A DNA stretch of 64,000 bases from contig CAUJDD010000102.1 of the NCBI GenBank assembly GCA_963169295.1, positions 1 to 64,000 of the forward strand, in the 5' to 3' direction. Below are positions 9,274-18,900 of this stretch, piece after piece. The notes under the pieces were generated by a model. It had not been told where the DNA came from. It did no database searches and saw nothing but the letters and a program-made list of their open reading frames with translations. Within the stretch, counting starts at the first letter, position 1. Each line of letters begins with the position of its first letter. The position numbers and the translations under genes were made by a program. The DNA comes from UBA4416 sp020846025 (lineage in GTDB: Bacteria > Bacteroidota > Bacteroidia > B-17B0 > Aurantibacillaceae).

Positions 9274-11784
9274 TCAACTATTAAATTTTCTACCCTTTGC
9301 AACGGGTTTAGCCTGTAATGGGTTTTCAGGCCAAGCATGTTTTGGGTAACGGCGTTGTAATTCTTTTCGAACTTCAAAATAAGTATGGTTCCAAAAACTA
9401 TCCAAATCATTAGTAACTTGTACAGGTTTGTACCCTGGTGATAATAAATGTAAAAGCGTTTTTATTTTTCCATTATTAAGTAAAGGTGTATGTAACCAAC
9501 CAAACACCTCTTGTAATCTTACAGCAATTACAGGACTTTCTCCATTAAAAAAATACGTAATTCTAATTTTTGAACCGCTAGGCACTTCTATCTTTTCTGG
9601 AACCAACTGTTCAAGCTGTTGTTGTTGTTCCCAAGATAAAACATGCAAAAGACATGCCGATAAATCTATTTTCTTTAAATCTTCAGAATACTTTATATCG
9701 TTTAAAAATGGTGCTAACCACTCGTAAGCGTTTTTAATTAAAGCATCTAACTCAACATTTGGAAAAGTGTCATCTTTATTCCAAATTTTTAGGCTATTAA
9801 TTCGGTTTTGTAACTGATAAAATGCTTCATTAAAATGAAGCAAAGTATCAGCCTCTGTTTGAATAGCTTTAATAATTACATCTACATTTTTTGATTTATC
9901 AGGATTTTGTAAAGGTTTCGATTGAAGAACGATATTTCCTATTTTCAACTCATTGGCACATATTAAGCCACCTTTATGTGTATCCCAGTATATTGTTTCT
10001 GTTTCTTTAACTAAATGAATTAAGTCTTTAGGGTTAAGCGGCGCAGCTAAAAATATTTTACCTATTCCATCTCGTAAACTCATATTTGCTACAGCCAGCC
10101 ACGATTCGTGAGCTAAGCTATCTTGATGACCTATTGCCGCTATCTTTCCATTAGAGAGTTGAAATTGAGCGTTATTCCCTGGTTTTGCCGATGCAATTCT
10201 TTCAGGGAAAGCATAAGCCAAAAGTAAACCTGTATCATAAGCATCTACTACAGCATTATTTTCTGGTATGTTTAAAAGTTTCCGAAAACTATCAGCGTTT
10301 TTATCAACCCGTTTTAATTTATTATTAAATGTGTTTTGAACTCTAGCCCTTCTCAATGTTTCAATTCTTAAATTCAAATCAGCACCTGCATCTTTTGATA
10401 AAAAATCTCGCTCTTCTAAAATACCAGCAATGTCACAAGCTAATTGTTTTAATAAAGTAGTATCAGCCATTAATAACATGTGTGCAATTCGAGGATGACA
10501 GGCTAATTGATGAATTTGCTTCCCATGTTCAGTTAATTTAAAATTCTCTAAGGCTGAAATTTGATGCAAGGTTTCATAGGCTTGTTGAACAGCAGATTTT
10601 GGTGGTGGTGATAGCCAACAAAATGAGTTTACATCATGGGCACCCCATTTACTTAACTCTAAAATTAAGCTACACAAATCGGCATCCATAATTTCAGGAA
10701 TACGCTGCTCGGCTAATCGTTCATGAGTTGCTAATGACCACATTCTGTAACAAACACCTGGAGCTAATCTTCCAGCGCGACCCGCTCTTTGATCGGCTGC
10801 ATCTTTTGAAATTCTTACTGTTTCAAGTTTTGATAAACCCGATGCAATATCAAATCTTGAACGACGTGTAAAACCAGTATCAATCACTACTCTCACACCT
10901 TCAATGGTTAATGAGGTTTCGGCAATTGATGTAGCTAGAACTACTTTACGTTTTCCGAATTTACTTGGAACTAAAGCGACATATTGTTCTTTATAAGGTA
11001 AAATGCCATATAAAGGGTGAATGCTTATATTAGGAATTTGAGATTGTAAAATGGATTCGCATTTTTTAATTTCCGATTCACCAGGCAGAAAAACCAACAC
11101 ATCACCTTGTTGTTCATGTATGGCTCGTGAAACCATCTGAGCGGCTAACTCAGGAAGCAGAAATTCATCCGCATCGTTTGAATAAATTAGTTCAACAGGA
11201 TGTTGCTTGCCTTTGCTTTCTATAACTGGAGCTGAAAGTTTTTGTTGTAGTTGAGGCACATTTAAAGTAGCCGACATGATCACAATTCTTAAATCAGGTC
11301 TTAAAATTTGTTGAGACTCAATACACAAAGCTAAAGCTAAGTCGCCTTGTAAATTTCTTTCATGAAACTCGTCGAACAATACTACACTTACTTGCTCTAA
11401 AGCATTATCATGTTGCAACATGCGAGTTAAAATACCTTCGGTAACTACTTCAATTTTTGTATCTGCGCTTACACAAGTTTCCATTCTCACTCTATAACCA
11501 ACTGTTTTCCCAACATCCTCACCCAATAAATCAGCCATACGCTTAGCAATAGACTTAGCAGCTAAGCGTCGAGGCTCAAGCATGATGATTTTTTTACTGT
11601 TTAAAAATGATTGATTTAATAGTGCTAACGGTAGAATTGTACTTTTTCCTGCACCTGGAGGCGCAACAACAATCAGTGTTTGATGAGTTTGTAGTGTTTT
11701 TATAAACTCCGGAATAATCTCGGTAACAGGAAGTTGTATATGTGAATAATCAAACAAATTAATAAAAATAAAAAAGCCTCTCAT
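9274..11784 (-). CDS. hrpB: ATP-dependent helicase HrpB (DEAH family)
   Basis: A DExH-box helicase of the HrpB family. Its Walker A A-P-P-G-A-G-K-S-T is at about 41-49, D-E-F-H at 138-141, S-A-T-L-N near 168, the motif VI region D-Q-R-A-G-R-A-G-R, then helicase-associated and HrpB C-terminal domains ending P-W/E-N-P-type (A-W-P-E-N-P-L-Q-A-K-P). The open frame runs upstream through two tRNA genes; that part is not protein. Possible starts are the ATG at 11784, which lies inside the tRNA terminator hairpin, or the TTG at 11757, which begins just before the conserved L-P-V-T-E. The role in bacteria is poorly defined; RNA or nucleic-acid unwinding in the cytoplasm. Confidence 0.9.
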   Translation of the reverse strand: MRGFFIFINLFDYSHIQLPVTEIIPEFIKTLQTHQTLIVVAPPGAGKSTILPLALLNQSFLNSKKIIMLEPRRLAAKSIAKRMADLLGEDVGKTVGYRVRMETCVSADTKIEVVTEGILTRMLQHDNALEQVSVVLFDEFHERNLQGDLALALCIESQQILRPDLRIVIMSATLNVPQLQQKLSAPVIESKGKQHPVELIYSNDADEFLLPELAAQMVSRAIHEQQGDVLVFLPGESEIKKCESILQSQIPNISIHPLYGILPYKEQYVALVPSKFGKRKVVLATSIAETSLTIEGVRVVIDTGFTRRSRFDIASGLSKLETVRISKDAADQRAGRAGRLAPGVCYRMWSLATHERLAEQRIPEIMDADLCSLILELSKWGAHDVNSFCWLSPPPKSAVQQAYETLHQISALENFKLTEHGKQIHQLACHPRIAHMLLMADTTLLKQLACDIAGILEERDFLSKDAGADLNLRIETLRRARVQNTFNNKLKRVDKNADSFRKLLNIPENNAVVDAYDTGLLLAYAFPERIASAKPGNNAQFQLSNGKIAAIGHQDSLAHESWLAVANMSLRDGIGKIFLAAPLNPKDLIHLVKETETIYWDTHKGGLICANELKIGNIVLQSKPLQNPDKSKNVDVIIKAIQTEADTLLHFNEAFYQLQNRINSLKIWNKDDTFPNVELDALIKNAYEWLAPFLNDIKYSEDLKKIDLSACLLHVLSWEQQQQLEQLVPEKIEVPSGSKIRITYFFNGESPVIAVRLQEVFGWLHTPLLNNGKIKTLLHLLSPGYKPVQVTNDLDSFWNHTYFEVRKELQRRYPKHAWPENPLQAKPVAKGRKFNS

Positions 11785-11798
11785 TTCTGAGAGGCTTT
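11761..11798 (-). terminator. Rho-independent terminator of the tRNA operon, overlapping the hrpB start
   Basis: On the minus strand an 11-base-pair stem (11788-11798 with 11773-11783) closes a four-base GAAA-type loop and runs into T-rich sequence. It begins two bases past the tRNA-Leu 3' end. The first hrpB ATG (11784-11782) sits at the loop and descending arm. Confidence 0.88.
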
Positions 11799-11799
11799 G

Positions 11800-11883
11800 T
11801 ACCCCAGACGGGACTTGAACCCGTACAGCGTTGCCGCCACAGGATTTTAAGTCCTGCGTGTCTACCAATTCCACCACCGGGGC
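11800..11883 (-). tRNA. tRNA-Leu (anticodon TAA)
   Basis: The minus strand gives an 84-base class II tRNA. Acceptor GCCCCGG pairs with CTGGGGT, discriminator A is at 11800, the D-arm contains GGAATTGGTAGACA, and the anticodon loop CTTAAAA reads TAA. A long variable arm and a T-arm with loop TTCAAGT follow. CCA is not encoded. It is cotranscribed after tRNA-Gly, 18 bases away. Confidence 0.96.
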
Positions 11884-11901
11884 GTAACAGTTAAACTGTT
11901 G

Positions 11902-11974
11902 AGCGAAAGACGGGTCTCGAACCCGCGACCTTAACCTTGGCAAGGTTACGCTCTACCAACTGAGCTACTTTCGC
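11902..11974 (-). tRNA. tRNA-Gly (anticodon GCC)
   Basis: A 73-base tRNA on the minus strand: acceptor GCGAAAG with CTTTCGC, D-arm GCTCAGTTGGTAGAGC, anticodon stem TAACC/GGTTA with loop TTGCCAA (GCC), and T-arm CGGGTTCGAGACCCG. The discriminator is T, usual for bacterial tRNA-Gly. No CCA is encoded. It is first in the two-tRNA unit. Confidence 0.96.
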
Positions 11975-12017
11975 CTGTAATTATCTAAAAGAACAACCAA
12001 TTTTTCAATCGGGAGTG

Positions 12018-12048
12018 CAAAGATATAGGTTTTTTTACTTTTGCAAAA
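12018..12048 (-). promoter_or_regulatory. Promoter of the tRNA-Gly/tRNA-Leu unit
   Basis: On the minus strand, TTTTG (12048-12044) and TATCTTTG (12025-12018) are separated by 18 bases. Both match the Bacteroidota primary sigma consensus (TTTG and TAnnTTTG). The -7 box lies 43 bases before the tRNA-Gly 5' end. Confidence 0.8.
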
Positions 12049-12219
12049 TTTTTTTGAAAAAATTTAATCCTTAATTACATAACTGGATGTATAAAATATG
12101 CACAGCCATTATATTGCATAACCTATGCACAAAATTACTCTCTAAAAAGACTAATACCGTATTAGGTTTCTTATAGGTAATTAAACAAAGTTACTCAATA
12201 AAAGCTTTAGATTCCAATA

Positions 12220-14874
12220 CTATTCCTTTCCAGTAATCATTTTCTTAATTTCATGTAATTTCATTAAAGCCTCTACGGGAGTAAGCGTATTGATTTCTGT
12301 ACCTAAAATTTCTTCGCGTATATGTTGTAATATTGGATCGTCTAACTGAAAAATGCTTAATTGAAAATCATCTTGCTTTGCAATTTTAGAAGGTTTTGAT
12401 TTAAGTGCAAATTGCTCAATAGTATTGCCTTCAGTTTCTGCTAGTTCTAGTTCATGTTCTCTCTCTAGTTTTTTTAAAATATCATTTGCTCTATCTACCA
12501 CTTGTTTAGGCATACCAGCCATTTTGGCAACATGTATCCCAAAACTATGTTCACTTCCACCTTCCTGTAACTTACGTAAAAAAATAATTTTATTATTAAT
12601 CTCTTTTACCGATACATTAAAATTCTTAATACGCGGAAAATAAGTAGTCATTTCATTTAACTCGTGATAGTGTGTAGCAAAAAGAGTTTTCGCTCTATTT
12701 TTAGATTGAGAATGAATAAACTCAGCAATTGCCCAAGCTATTGAAATACCATCATAAGTAGAGGTTCCACGTCCTATTTCATCAAGTAATATTAAACTTC
12801 TATCGCTTAGGTTATTTAAAATGCTAGCTGTTTCATTCATCTCTACCATAAAAGTTGATTCGCCAGACGAGATATTATCACTAGCACCTACACGAGTAAA
12901 AATTTTATCTACAATACCTATTTCGGCATTTTTAGCAGGCACATAACAACCAATTTGAGCCATTAATGTTATTAAAGCTACTTGACGTAATAAAGCCGAT
13001 TTACCACTCATATTAGGCCCTGTAATCATCATGATTTGTTGCGAATCATTATCTAAATAAACGGTATTACTAACATATTCTTCGCCAATAGGTAATTGTT
13101 TTTCAATAACTGGATGACGCCCATCTACAATATGAATTGCGTACTCATTACTTAATTGAGGGCGTATATATCGATTTTCACGAGCTAACTTAGTGAAATT
13201 TAATAAACAGTCTAAGCGAGCAATTAATGAAGCATTTAATTGGATTGGAATAATAAAGTCTGTCAAATCACGAACTAAGGCCTCAAATAGCGATTGTTCC
13301 AAAACCATGATTTTATCTTCTGCGCCTAAAATCTTCTCTTCATACACTTTAAGTTCAGGAGTAATGTATCGTTCTGCATTAGTTAATGTTTGTTTCCTAA
13401 TCCAATCATTGGGTACTTTATCCTTATGAGCATTAGTAACTTCTAAATAATATCCAAATACATTATTATAGGACACTTTAAGTGAAGAAATACCTGTACG
13501 TTCAATTTCACGTTGTTGTATTTGTAATAAATAATCTTTTCCGCTATAAGCAATACTCCTTAATTCATCTAATTCTGAATTTATTCCACTATTAATAACA
13601 TTACCTTTAGCCACTAAAACAGGTGCTTCTTCGTTCAATTCCTTTTGCAAACGATCACGCATTAAGTTACATGGATTAAGCTGTCCGGCAATTTTTTGAA
13701 GAGGATGACTGGCACAAGATGCCAATTGTTGTTTAAAATTTTCGATATACGTTAATGAGCGTTTTAATTGTATCAACTCTCTAGGATTTACCCTACCTGC
13801 AGCTACTTTAGAAATTAATCTTTCTAAGTCTCCTATTTCATTAAATTGTTCGCAAAGTTGGTGGTGCAATTCGGTATGCTGATAAAAATATTCAACTATA
13901 TCTAAACGTTCATTTATTACTTCCAATTGTTTGAGTGGGAGTGCTAACCATCGTTTTAAAAGACGCGATCCCATTGGTGTAACTGTGTCATCTAAAACAT
14001 CAATTAAACATTTACCATTTTCATGGCTCGTTCCAAAAATTTCCAAATTACGAATAGTGAATCTATCTAACCAAACATATTGATCTTCTTCGATCCTACT
14101 TACTGATGTGATATGTTGTAATTTATCATGTTTGGTTTCGCTTAAATAATGTAAAATAGCGCCACAACTCATAATAGCAAGTTGTAGATGTTCCACTCCA
14201 AAACCTTTTAAACTATTTGTACCAAACTGTTTAATAAGAGCTTCATATCCAAAATCTTTAGTAAAAGCCCAATCGTCTATCCCAAAAATATAAAAACGTT
14301 CACCAATTAAATTGATTAATTGCTGGCGTTTGTTTTTCTCAAATAAAATTTCATTGGGTTTAAAGCTTTGAATTAATTTTTCAATATAAGTTAAAGTACC
14401 CTCTGCAACTAAAAACTCACCTGTAGAAACATCTAGGAAAGAAATTCCAGCATGTTCGTTATCAAGATAAATACTTGCTAAGAAATTATTTGTCTTATGT
14501 TCTAAAATTTTATCATTAAAACTCACACCAGGCGTTACCAACTCAGTAACACCACGCTTCACAATCCCTTTAACCATCTTAGGATCTTCCAACTGATCGC
14601 AAATAGCCACTCTATATCCTGCTCTTACTAATTTTGGCAAATAAGTATCAATACTATGGTGTGGAAATCCAGCTAACTCAATGTGTGATGCCGATCCATT
14701 TGCTCGCTTTGTAAGTGTAATTCCTAATACTTGTGCCGTTTTTATGGCATCTGCTCCAAATGTTTCATAAAAATCACCCACTCTAAACAATAATATAGCA
14801 TCAGGATATTTTGATTTTACCTCATTATATTGCTTCATTAAGGGTGTTTCCTTGGTATCTACTGATTTTGCCAT
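12220..14874 (-). CDS. mutS: DNA mismatch repair protein MutS
   Basis: MutS recognises mismatches and small loops as a dimer and recruits MutL. The 884 residues contain the mismatch-contact F-Y-E motif (35-37, in G-D-F-Y-E-T-F-G), connector, lever and clamp regions, and the ABC-type ATPase with Walker A G-P-N-M-S-G-K-S near 620. The S-T-F-M-V-E-M segment and Walker B L-L-D-E-I-G-R-G-T-S-T follow near 690-705. A helix-turn-helix dimerisation tail ends the protein (T-P-V-E-A-L-M-K-L-H-E-I-K). This is the repair-type MutS1, not MutS2, because the N-terminal mismatch domain is present. mutL is not in the window. It has its own 5' region after the terminator at 14950. Confidence 0.97.
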   Translation of the reverse strand: MAKSVDTKETPLMKQYNEVKSKYPDAILLFRVGDFYETFGADAIKTAQVLGITLTKRANGSASHIELAGFPHHSIDTYLPKLVRAGYRVAICDQLEDPKMVKGIVKRGVTELVTPGVSFNDKILEHKTNNFLASIYLDNEHAGISFLDVSTGEFLVAEGTLTYIEKLIQSFKPNEILFEKNKRQQLINLIGERFYIFGIDDWAFTKDFGYEALIKQFGTNSLKGFGVEHLQLAIMSCGAILHYLSETKHDKLQHITSVSRIEEDQYVWLDRFTIRNLEIFGTSHENGKCLIDVLDDTVTPMGSRLLKRWLALPLKQLEVINERLDIVEYFYQHTELHHQLCEQFNEIGDLERLISKVAAGRVNPRELIQLKRSLTYIENFKQQLASCASHPLQKIAGQLNPCNLMRDRLQKELNEEAPVLVAKGNVINSGINSELDELRSIAYSGKDYLLQIQQREIERTGISSLKVSYNNVFGYYLEVTNAHKDKVPNDWIRKQTLTNAERYITPELKVYEEKILGAEDKIMVLEQSLFEALVRDLTDFIIPIQLNASLIARLDCLLNFTKLARENRYIRPQLSNEYAIHIVDGRHPVIEKQLPIGEEYVSNTVYLDNDSQQIMMITGPNMSGKSALLRQVALITLMAQIGCYVPAKNAEIGIVDKIFTRVGASDNISSGESTFMVEMNETASILNNLSDRSLILLDEIGRGTSTYDGISIAWAIAEFIHSQSKNRAKTLFATHYHELNEMTTYFPRIKNFNVSVKEINNKIIFLRKLQEGGSEHSFGIHVAKMAGMPKQVVDRANDILKKLEREHELELAETEGNTIEQFALKSKPSKIAKQDDFQLSIFQLDDPILQHIREEILGTEINTLTPVEALMKLHEIKKMITGKE

Positions 14875-14949
14875 TCCTTAAAAATACAGAATAAGTAAAG
14901 TGCAGATTGAATTAATTTTTAACAGAATGAGTAAAATTGTTAATATAAA

Positions 14950-14974
14950 AAAAGAGGCTCCTCGCCTCTTTTTA
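14950..14974 (-). terminator. Terminator of the Spy-like gene, upstream of mutS
   Basis: The ten-base stem aaaaagaggc (14950-14959) pairs with gcctcttttt (14965-14974) around a five-base loop. The minus strand continues with a T-run. It isolates the Spy-like gene from mutS and could work in both directions. Confidence 0.82.
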
Positions 14975-15000
14975 TCGTATTTATTTATAGAAATTAACTA

Positions 15001-15453
15001 CTAATCATTTACTTCAAGTACGTTATCTTCTGTAGAATTTGCAGCTCTAGAATTTGCTTTCGCTGCTCTTTGTTCCTTAGCTTTAGCTTTTACTTTCTCT
15101 AGTTGTTCAGGAGTTAAAATTGCTTTCACACTCTTTCGGTAATCTGCCTGTGCCGCTTCTACCTCTTTGTGCATGATTTCCTTATTTTCAGCTTGCCCTT
15201 TATATTTTTGTCTGATGTCATGTACTTTAGATATACGAGCTAAGGCTAATTCCTTCACTTTCGATTTTTGTTCCTCAGATAATGAAGCAATTTCGTTTAA
15301 TCTATCAACATTCTTTTGTGCTCTTTGTTCTGGGGTTAATTTTTCTTTAGCTGGTTGTTGAGTAGGTGTTGCTTGAGCTTTAGTTGCTACTTGTGCATTT
15401 AGTGCAGTTGTAACTGCAAATAAACATACAGCTAATACAATTATTTTTTTCAT
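15001..15453 (-). CDS. Spy/CpxP-like small periplasmic protein
   Basis: A 150-residue exported protein. Residues 1-20 form a classical signal peptide ending A-L-N-A-Q. The mature part is helical and highly charged, with L-T-P-E-Q (about 39-43), L-S-E-E-Q near 58 and a second L-T-P-E-Q near 113. These resemble the L-T-x-x-Q repeats of Spy and CpxP, periplasmic ATP-independent chaperones and stress sensors. The length and helical spacing fit the family, but the sequence is generic, so function is inference. It is a single-gene unit with its own terminator. Confidence 0.7.
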   Translation of the reverse strand: MKKIIVLAVCLFAVTTALNAQVATKAQATPTQQPAKEKLTPEQRAQKNVDRLNEIASLSEEQKSKVKELALARISKVHDIRQKYKGQAENKEIMHKEVEAAQADYRKSVKAILTPEQLEKVKAKAKEQRAAKANSRAANSTEDNVLEVND

Positions 15454-15536
15454 GTGGTTATTTTTTTAAAGTTAATATAAATATAAGGTCAATTATTATA
15501 CAATTTATCAAGTTGAATTGTTAAATTTACTGAAAA

Positions 15537-15824
15537 CTAATTAAGTTCAACTGAAAGTCCTTTTTCTAAAAGTGCTTCACAAATTGGTTTCAGTTTCATA
15601 AAATCACCCTTTTTAATAGAGCATTTTCCATTAAAATGCACAATATGAGCACATTGCTCAGCTTGAATCACATCATGATGACAATAACGAACCAGGCATT
15701 CTATTACCCATTCAAATGTATTCACATCGTCATTAAATAAAACTAAATGACTTTCTTTATTCTCTTTAGTTAGAACTTTCTCATCTAACAAAACATCAAC
15801 TTCAGTTGAAAAGGTTGCATTCAT
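15537..15824 (-). CDS. clpS: ATP-dependent Clp protease adaptor ClpS
   Basis: ClpS delivers N-degron substrates to ClpA/ClpC-ClpP. The 95-residue protein has the conserved strand L-V-L-F-N-D-D-V-N-T-F-E-W-V (about 26-39), matching the family N-D-x-x-(N/T)-x-M/W-E/D-(F/W)-V pattern, and H-F-N-G-K-C/G-K-G positions later (H-F-N-G-K-C-S-I-K-K-G-D). The His-rich segment H-H-D-V-I-Q-A-E-Q matches the substrate pocket region. No clpA, clpC or clpP is in the window. It is a short gene between two minus-strand envelope-type genes with separate spacers. Confidence 0.92.
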   Translation of the reverse strand: MNATFSTEVDVLLDEKVLTKENKESHLVLFNDDVNTFEWVIECLVRYCHHDVIQAEQCAHIVHFNGKCSIKKGDFMKLKPICEALLEKGLSVELN

Positions 15825-15903
15825 ACTTTATTATTATATTTATTAATGCTTACAGATTATACATAAGTATAACTTTATTGTTATATAAAGATACAGCTTT
15901 TTT

Positions 15904-18900
15904 TTATCTCGTCAAGTATTGAGAGGCTTCTGCCCCATATAATTTTTTACCGTCTTTAAATACGGTAATAAATGCATCGGTAATACCCAGCGAAACCGCT
16001 TCATCTTTTAATGATTTAGCAAACGATGCATTTATAAAATTACCAATGGTGTATATATACAAGCCATTAATTACCGTATTTTTAACTGGCCAAGTTTTAA
16101 TATTTAAAAATTTAGCGGCAACTTCGTTAGGCACTTGATTTTTATAAGCGCCAATTTGTACTTTAAAAGAAATACCCGATTCATCGGCTTTTACGCCATT
16201 ATCGGCAGTAGGTTTTGGTCCTTCTGTTACACCGTTATTAAATGCTTGGGTTGACGGATTTGCTGAAGCAGTTGTTATATTGGATGTAGTTGAATTAGAT
16301 ACAGGTTGTGTTGAAGTAACTGGATTTTCCCCAGGGAAAATAATCGGATTTTCAGGTTCTAACTTTAAATTATTATTTTCTGATTGTAGTTTTTGAGCCT
16401 CAGTATACGGAACACGTTTTGCATTGTAATATGCAGATACAAAGGCATCTTTCACACCTAAATCAACTACCTTGCGTTTATCTTCAATAAGTTTATTAGT
16501 TTGATTGTAAATACCTGCAGTGTAACGGTACAATCCATTTGGTAATTTCTCGGTATAAATTGGTTTTAAATTAAATAATTGGGAACGCGTAACTTGTTTA
16601 GAATAAACACCAATTTGAACTGTATAAAGTAAGCCATTTATTTGCTCTAATTGTCCACTTACCTCAACAGGTTGTGTTTCTGTTGGCGTAGAAGTTGTGA
16701 GATTAGTTGTTGTACTTGAAATGGTATTCCTAGGAATATTGGCATCAGCTGTTATACCAGCACTTGTGTTAGTAGTCATCTCTATCACTTGTCCTTTAAC
16801 TTGTGCTTGAGCTGTTGCTTCACTCAATGTAATACGTTTACCATTATAATAAGCTACCACAAAGGCATCGGAATAACCTAAATTTCTTAAATCATTCTTT
16901 ACTGCATTAGCACTTGCATACTGTTCAAAATTTCCAGCCATGTATCTTATATAACCATTAGGTGTTGTTTGAGCAATAACTGGATCTAATCCTTTAAATG
17001 TATTATTAGGTAATCTTGTTCTAAATGCACCTACTTGAACTTTAAATACTAAACCATCTGGCATCTTTTCATCAATAGGAATGGGTTTACTATCCGAATA
17101 AGCATCTGATTTCTTTACCTCTAAACCTTCTACCTTTATAACCTTGGTAGGAGCAGAAGAAGTTGTTGCATTATTTTCATTTGAACTGATTAGATTTGTA
17201 TTAGATGTCGTAGTATTGGTATTAGTTACAGCTGTATTTGTATTATTCTCGTTTGCTTCGGTTCTATTCGTATCAGTAGTTCCTACTGTATTATTATTAA
17301 CTACAGAATCGGAATTCACATTTATTTGATTTAGTACATTAATAGACTCTTGGCCGGATTGAACTGCTTGTACTAACAAAGATTTACGACTAGCCACATC
17401 TGTTGTTTGATTAGCCTGATTAACTAATTCTAAACTTCTATTATATGCCGATTGAGCTTTAGTTTTAAGGTTATTCTGATTAGAGTTCAAATTAGCTGGT
17501 AACAAATTCTGACGATGATTATATTCCAGTTTATTAGCTTCCACTAATTGTAATAATCCATCTATATGACTTTGATTATTACTCTGAATTTGCCCTTTCG
17601 TTTCATCTAACTTGGCTAACATTTCTGGGCTTTCTGTTGATACTGTTGCTTGTTTAGGAATATAACTAGGAAAATGTTTTTTATATAAAGCTAATGCACT
17701 TTGTTGTTTTGCAATGGCTTGTTGCTCTTTTTCTTCGGCATTACTATAACCTCCTAATTTCGCAGCATCACTTGGGTAAGCATCCGATTCTTCACGTAGC
17801 TTTTGAGCTTGTTTATTAAACAAATCCGCCTCTGTAAGCATCATACTTACCGAGTTTAACTCAGCGATATCTTTCCCTTGAGCTAATTTTTCTAAGTCGT
17901 TTAAACTTTGTTTATTGGCTTCAAAATTCGCCTTATTTAATTGTTTTTGTTTATTGGCAGCTTCTACTTTTTTAGATAAGGCATTCTTTTCTAATTCTTT
18001 CGCTTGAGCAATATCTTTATCTCTTTCGGTAGCAGGTTTAGTCGCTGAGTTTCTTCTTAATACTGCTGCTTCATCATTTAATTTTTCGGCATCAGATAAT
18101 AAATTTGAAATGGAATTTTGTGTTAAAGGGCTTGTGCCTCCCATTTGCTTAAGTTGATCAATAGCTCCTTCTAATTGTTTGTCTTTTGCTAAGGCTGAGT
18201 TAATTTGATTGTTTCCTTTATTTTTCTTATCAACAGATTCATTAGATGTGTATAAAGCAAAAGCTGTTAATGCTGCTTCATTAGAATTATTTAATGAAGC
18301 TTTAAGTTTTTCTAAATCATTAGCTGACGCATTATCAGTATTTGTAAGTGTTGAAGATGATGTATTAGAAGGTGAAATGGTATTAGTAGCCGCTGTAGAT
18401 TGAGTTGTAGCTGATGCAATATTAGTTGTATTATTTACAGCCTGCGTATTATTGTTTAATGAGGTTGTAGGGGTTGTTGTTACTGATGGTGAATTAGTAC
18501 TCGTTACACGGTTGGTATTATTGGCATTTTCATTAGCCTGTGTGTTATTGGCAATGGTATTTGTTTCATTATTTTGAGGCGTTGTGGAATTGGCTAAACT
18601 ATTATTCTCAAGTGATGTCGTTGCCTGATTCAATAATTTAATAGCCTCAATCTCTTTTTGATTAGCTTTTAGCAATAGATTAGCATTAGTACTTGCATCC
18701 GATGTATTCGAGGCCTGAGTAATTAAAGCTTTAGCTTCATTATTTAATTGTTCAGCATTCGTTTTTAAATCTTGTGCATTTTTATTCTCAGGCTTAGATA
18801 AATTTTGATTTTTAAGTAATCTATTAGTTTGTACATTCAACTCATTTTGATTAGCCTTACTTAAAGCTAAGAATGATTCAGCCTGTTGTTGTGCTACTTT

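Noticed and set aside
11785..11943. The hrpB frame stays open for 53 codons upstream of the ATG at 11784
   Set aside because: The bases are the tRNA-Leu and part of the tRNA-Gly gene plus the terminator, so the upstream codons are not a protein.
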